Shown here one piece after another: positions 61,229 through 64,000 of a DNA stretch of 64,000 nt; position 1 is the stretch's first letter; the number at the start of each line of letters is the position of its first letter. Origin of the DNA: Apiotrichum sp. Y4204 (Eukaryota > Basidiomycota > Tremellomycetes > Trichosporonales > Trichosporonaceae); contig JAMYHL010000006.1 in NCBI GenBank assembly GCA_025531455.1, forward strand, positions 496,001-560,000. The letters run 5' to 3'. Position numbers and translations under genes: made by a program. The notes beneath the pieces are model-generated. The model was not told where the DNA came from and made no database searches. It worked only from the letters and a program-made list of their open reading frames with translations.

Positions 61229-64000
61229 TGCGAGCGTGGGATGGAGTATGCGAGAATGGGGATGCGAGAGTGAGACCAATGGGAACAACAATAGCTGTCT
61301 CGGATGGGAATGAGCAACGATCCACACACCGATCTACAATCAACAGATCGACCGAAGGGGCGCAAGTGATGTTGGAGATAAAAAGCAAGACAATATGAGG
61401 CCGAGGTGACCGGGAGACTATCTATGAAGGGGCGAGACACAGAGTAAGAGCGTGCACGTAATGCGGTTGATTGTTAAGCTTCAGGGCGAGAAGTGTCTAT
61501 GGTGTGAGGCAAGAACGTGTGGTGCCACGCGTTGTGCGTTCAGGAACGTCCGGAGAACAGAAATACGTTATGAGAAGCGAGACGATACGGAACTCGGAGA
61601 GAAGAATGCGAAGCAATGAGGCGACGTGTGGCCTCAGGTAAGGCGCGCGGGGGGGTAGATGTGAGGGGGTGTAGTGTGTGTCGGTCGTGTTCAAACGATA
61701 TGACACACTCGTGTCATGTGTGAAGTCGCTGACGATGTGTGTTGGCCTGTAAATGTGTGATTGTTCGTGTCTCTCTTCAGCCGCTCGTGCGCGTATTGTC
61801 TCTGTAGGTCGAGCAAAGATCAAGGAGATCGGCCTCAACAGGGCAACGTCAATGCGCAAGCGATGAGATGGACATAAGGGTCTGTGGTGTTTGGTCCGGT
61901 ACTGTTATTTTGTTCCGGTTACGAGGTCAAGGGGTGGAGAGTTGAGGAGAGTGCTTCGATCGGTATCGTTATTAGCGCTTCTAGAGTTTCTAACGGTGGC
62001 GAGGACTTGTACAATGCGAGGTTGAGAACGAAACGAGGACAATGGGTGTCGAATTCCGACAGCTGTGGGACAACGGCTGATGCAAAAATGGCAGAACAAT
62101 GCGGATGAGATGGGAGACGATCGCCGGTGAAGTGCCACACTGCCACTTCGTGATCGCCACGCCGCCACTTCGCAACGGCCGTGGCAATGCTGGGTGCGAG
62201 GGGTCAAGAGATATAAGGCGGTGCGAGGGGATGTTCAAGTACGAGGAGATGGTTGCGATGAGATTGTTGGGGATTTGATGCACATGGTGGATAGATAAAT
62301 GAATCGGGGTTTGAGGAGAGTGCATGGTCTCCGGTGTTTGCGGGGCAACACACTCCGCACCCCAGGATCCAGGACAATAGCGTAGACGGCCACCGGACGC
62401 CCAGTCGTGTCAGACAGGTGAACGATAGCGACAGATGGTATCTCACAAAGGGTTTGGGGTTCGAGGATGCCAGAGTAGCAGGAACAAGCTCGTACACACG
62501 GACGGCCTCAGACAGTCTGTCGCAGATGGACACACAAGCGGTTCCTGGCTGTTACCCACTTTTATGACCACACGCGGTGGCCGTTGCCGCTAAGTCCTCG
62601 CCTCTGAACTCAGAGGTGTGAGATGCGGTGGAGGTGCGACGGTTTGGCAGGACAGACGAACATGACAGAACCAAAGTGTAACAGAAGCACACAAGAAAAA
62701 GGCACGGTGCAGCGTGAGGCGACGCGTCGGGGCAATTCCCATACTAGTCCACAGGCTATCGGTCCGTGTGCCCTCGGGCCCAGCTCCCGAGACGCTCGCG
62801 ACCTCCGTGTGCCTGCTGGCCATGGGATATCCGGTATCAGTGCAGGTCGGGTGTGGAATGAAGGACTCAAACGGAATGGGGCGCCGAAGTTAGTACAGCA
62901 CATATGGGACAACGGAAGGTGGCGTGGGTAGGGGTGGCCGGTGACCTGAAAAGGTCCGAAGGCGTCTAGGCCTTGAGAGCAGCTTGGAGGACGGAATGGT
63001 GCTTTGTGTCCATGCAGCTCTGCGCAGCGACCACGGCGGGATGACCATTTCAGACAGTATAGCTCAAGAGACATGACAAACTCTGAAAGACAACCTCTTG
63101 TCCCCCGCCCATTGAGCTGCCGTTCGCTGTGGGCTGACCGAAACCGAAACGTCTAACGTCGACTGATCTACCGTCGGCCTCTGAAGTTAAAAAGTGAGCA
63201 CTAACAATTGCAGTATGGTGGCGTTGTGGCGCGGGGCCGGGCGGCGCCATCGCACTATCAGCGGGTCGTGCATGTGGCTGCCTCAAGCTCGCACGGGGCG
63301 AGCGGACTTCGGACACCGAACATTGTTTCCGTCTCTGCGCAGTCCGCGGTCCGCTTCCCCTATTTTAGTATCTCACTCCAGCCTTTTTTGCGCCCCAAGC
63401 CCGTCCGGACTGTGCCCCCGGATCGCAGGCGCTGAAACGCGACGGCCCACATCACATTTGACACGGCGGGGGGCACATGGGATGATGTCAGTGGTGGTGC
63501 GCAGATGACCGGCCGGACCGTACTAGACCGTATTCATGAGTCCTAAGACAGGTTCCGTGCGCGTGGCCCCACCAGCCCGGCAGGGACGGCGTGGTGTCTC
63601 CCGATTTGGGGTGTCCTTTCGGTCTTTGGCTGTGAATCCTTTCGGGACGCCGAGGTTTTTGAACAGTCCTTCTCACGGTCCACTCGAGGCCTTGGCTTCT
63701 AAGAAGGACGACTCCAAGGAATGCGTCGCGCACACACATGCCCCATCCCCAATTATGCATGTCCTTTTGTGGGCGCAGGCATCTCAATGCCAGAGGCCAA
63801 GGTCGGAGGCCAGAGCGTAGGGAGCGTAGGTCATAGTGGGGAGGTGACTGACAGTTGTGCGGGAAACAGCGCGCGATCCTCTGCTCCGTGTCAGGACGCG
63901 CGCACGGCTGCCACAGTACACCGATCCCCCAGGCCCCCTCCGACGTAATTGGCGTCCCACGGACCGAGCCGCGACGGACCTCGGACGGACTAAGACCGAC
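61229..64000. other. Right-end region without a supportable gene (2.8 kb)
   Basis: Upstream of the CCCH gene. Frames of 60-154 codons occur on both strands, but none has a recognisable domain or splice structure. A short GAAGTG...CACTTC inverted repeat lies near 62128-62148. The region may be promoter sequence or belong to a gene continuing beyond the window. Confidence 0.5.

Overview
The window is a GC-rich, intron-dense stretch of nuclear chromosome from a basidiomycete yeast. I infer a tremellomycete, most likely Trichosporonales. The reasons are the very short spliceosomal introns with a CTGAC/CTAAC branch site almost touching the acceptor AG, the strong preference for C- or G-ending codons, a urease of cryptococcal size, a cryptococcal-type sterylglucosidase, and basidiomycete-type conserved proteins. 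The order is an inference; no rRNA or other taxonomic marker is present. I support 19 protein genes, all reconstructed exon by exon with reading frame carried across 93 introns. I found no tRNA, rRNA, transposon or CRISPR array.

Left third (1-21.7 kb): COP9 signalosome subunit 3 (+), a conserved basidiomycete protein of unknown function (+), nucleoside diphosphate kinase (-), vacuolar aspartic protease PEP4 (-), a secreted cysteine-rich protein with a long acidic Pro/Thr repeat stalk (+), a secreted type-B carboxylesterase with an N-glycosylation-sequon array (+), and a single-pass membrane protein (+).

Middle (22-41 kb): urease URE1 (-, 13 exons including a 5-nt microexon) sits just downstream of the promoter side of a membrane-anchored GH5 steryl-glucosidase (-). 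A divergent 2.4 kb spacer leads to P5C dehydrogenase PUT2 (+), a salicylate-hydroxylase-like flavin monooxygenase (+), a mitochondrial IRC3-type DEAD/DEAH helicase (+), and the mitochondrial fission dynamin DNM1 (-).

Right third (42-64 kb): a large, weakly codon-biased protein with a SUMO-like fold candidate (+), shugoshin (+), the beta subunit of 3-methylcrotonyl-CoA carboxylase (-), an enoyl-CoA hydratase ending in the peroxisomal signal SRL (-), a small secreted protein with two LysM modules (-), and a six-finger CCCH zinc-finger protein (-). The last 2.8 kb hold no gene I can support.

The genes are individually transcribed and do not form an operon or an obvious metabolic cluster. Functional themes recur. 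Nitrogen and amino-acid catabolism is represented by urease, PUT2, MCC-beta and possibly the hydratase. Mitochondrial upkeep is represented by DNM1, IRC3 and MCC-beta. Surface or secreted functions are represented by the esterase, the repeat protein and the LysM protein.
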